From an uncultured Prevotella sp. (GTDB taxonomy: Bacteria > Bacteroidota > Bacteroidia > Bacteroidales > Bacteroidaceae): 5,173 nt of DNA. Below are positions 5,124 to 5,173 of this stretch, piece after piece. Location of the stretch: NCBI GenBank assembly GCA_900542795.1, contig UQPD01000158.1:1-5173 (forward strand). Reading direction: 5' to 3'. A program made the translations under genes and the position numbers. The notes beneath the pieces were generated by a model. That model searched no databases, was not told the DNA's origin, and worked only from the letters and a program-made list of their open reading frames with translations. Position 1 is the first letter of the stretch. Every line of letters begins with the position of its first letter.

Positions 5124-5173
5124 CTGTCTCTTATACACATCTGACGCTGCCGACGATCTTACGCGTGTAGATC
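5124..5173. other. Illumina Nextera adapter read-through (not genomic)
   Basis: CTGTCTCTTATACACATCT (5124-5142) is the Tn5 mosaic end used in Nextera libraries. It is followed by GACGCTGCCGACGA (5143-5156), completing the reverse complement of the Read 1 transposase adapter. Then come an 8-base i5 index read as TCTTACGC (5157-5164; forward GCGTAAGA, which I recall as index S517) and GTGTAGATC (5165-5173), the start of the reverse complement of the P5 oligonucleotide. These parts are contiguous and in library order. Genuine genomic sequence ends at 5123. Confidence 0.98.

Noticed and set aside
5124..5142. Tn5 mosaic end as evidence of a natural transposon
   Set aside because: It is followed directly by Nextera Read 1, index and P5 sequences, so it is library adapter and not a native Tn5 element.

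Overview
The window reads as a short draft-assembly contig from a member of the Bacteroidota, most likely Prevotella or a close relative. The protein sequences look Prevotella/Bacteroides-like: a lysyl-tRNA synthetase with a C-terminal extension, and a GpsA with SVLKNVYAIAAG and GDLLVTGYSNFSRNR. The promoters fit the Bacteroidota consensus (TTTG or TTG, 19-20 bases, TAnnTTTG), most starts lack a Shine-Dalgarno sequence, and base composition is moderately AT-rich. Genus is inferred from general resemblance, not from a search.

Layout: (1) 1-185 holds two near-identical 76-base palindromic repeats in tandem. The second carries a good promoter aimed at lysS. (2) 186-2962 is a forward pair, lysS (lysyl-tRNA synthetase) and gpsA (glycerol-3-phosphate dehydrogenase). 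They are separated by 65 bases with a stop-codon hairpin, a run of ten C and a tandem octamer; no second promoter was seen. (3) 2978-3036 is a very strong hairpin that can terminate transcription from both sides. (4) 3117-3590 is a reverse-strand Lrp/AsnC regulator. (5) 3591-3752 is a divergent promoter region with two back-to-back promoters and an inverted repeat covering the regulator's own promoter. (6) 3753-4886 is a single-domain MetE-like methyltransferase with its zinc ligands conserved. (7) 4887-5123 is non-coding and has a GC-rich hairpin, a hairpin followed by a T-rich run, and a possible alternative pairing. (8) 5124-5173 is Illumina Nextera adapter, not genome.

Functionally, lysS and gpsA are housekeeping genes for translation and phospholipid precursor supply. 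The divergent regulator/MetE-like pair suggests local control of methionine or one-carbon metabolism by an amino-acid-sensing Lrp-type protein. That link rests on gene arrangement and promoter geometry only. I found no phage, CRISPR, toxin-antitoxin, defence or biosynthetic system. The points most worth attention are the promoter-bearing repeats, the divergent regulatory region, the short MetE-like enzyme, the structured 3' region and the adapter contamination.
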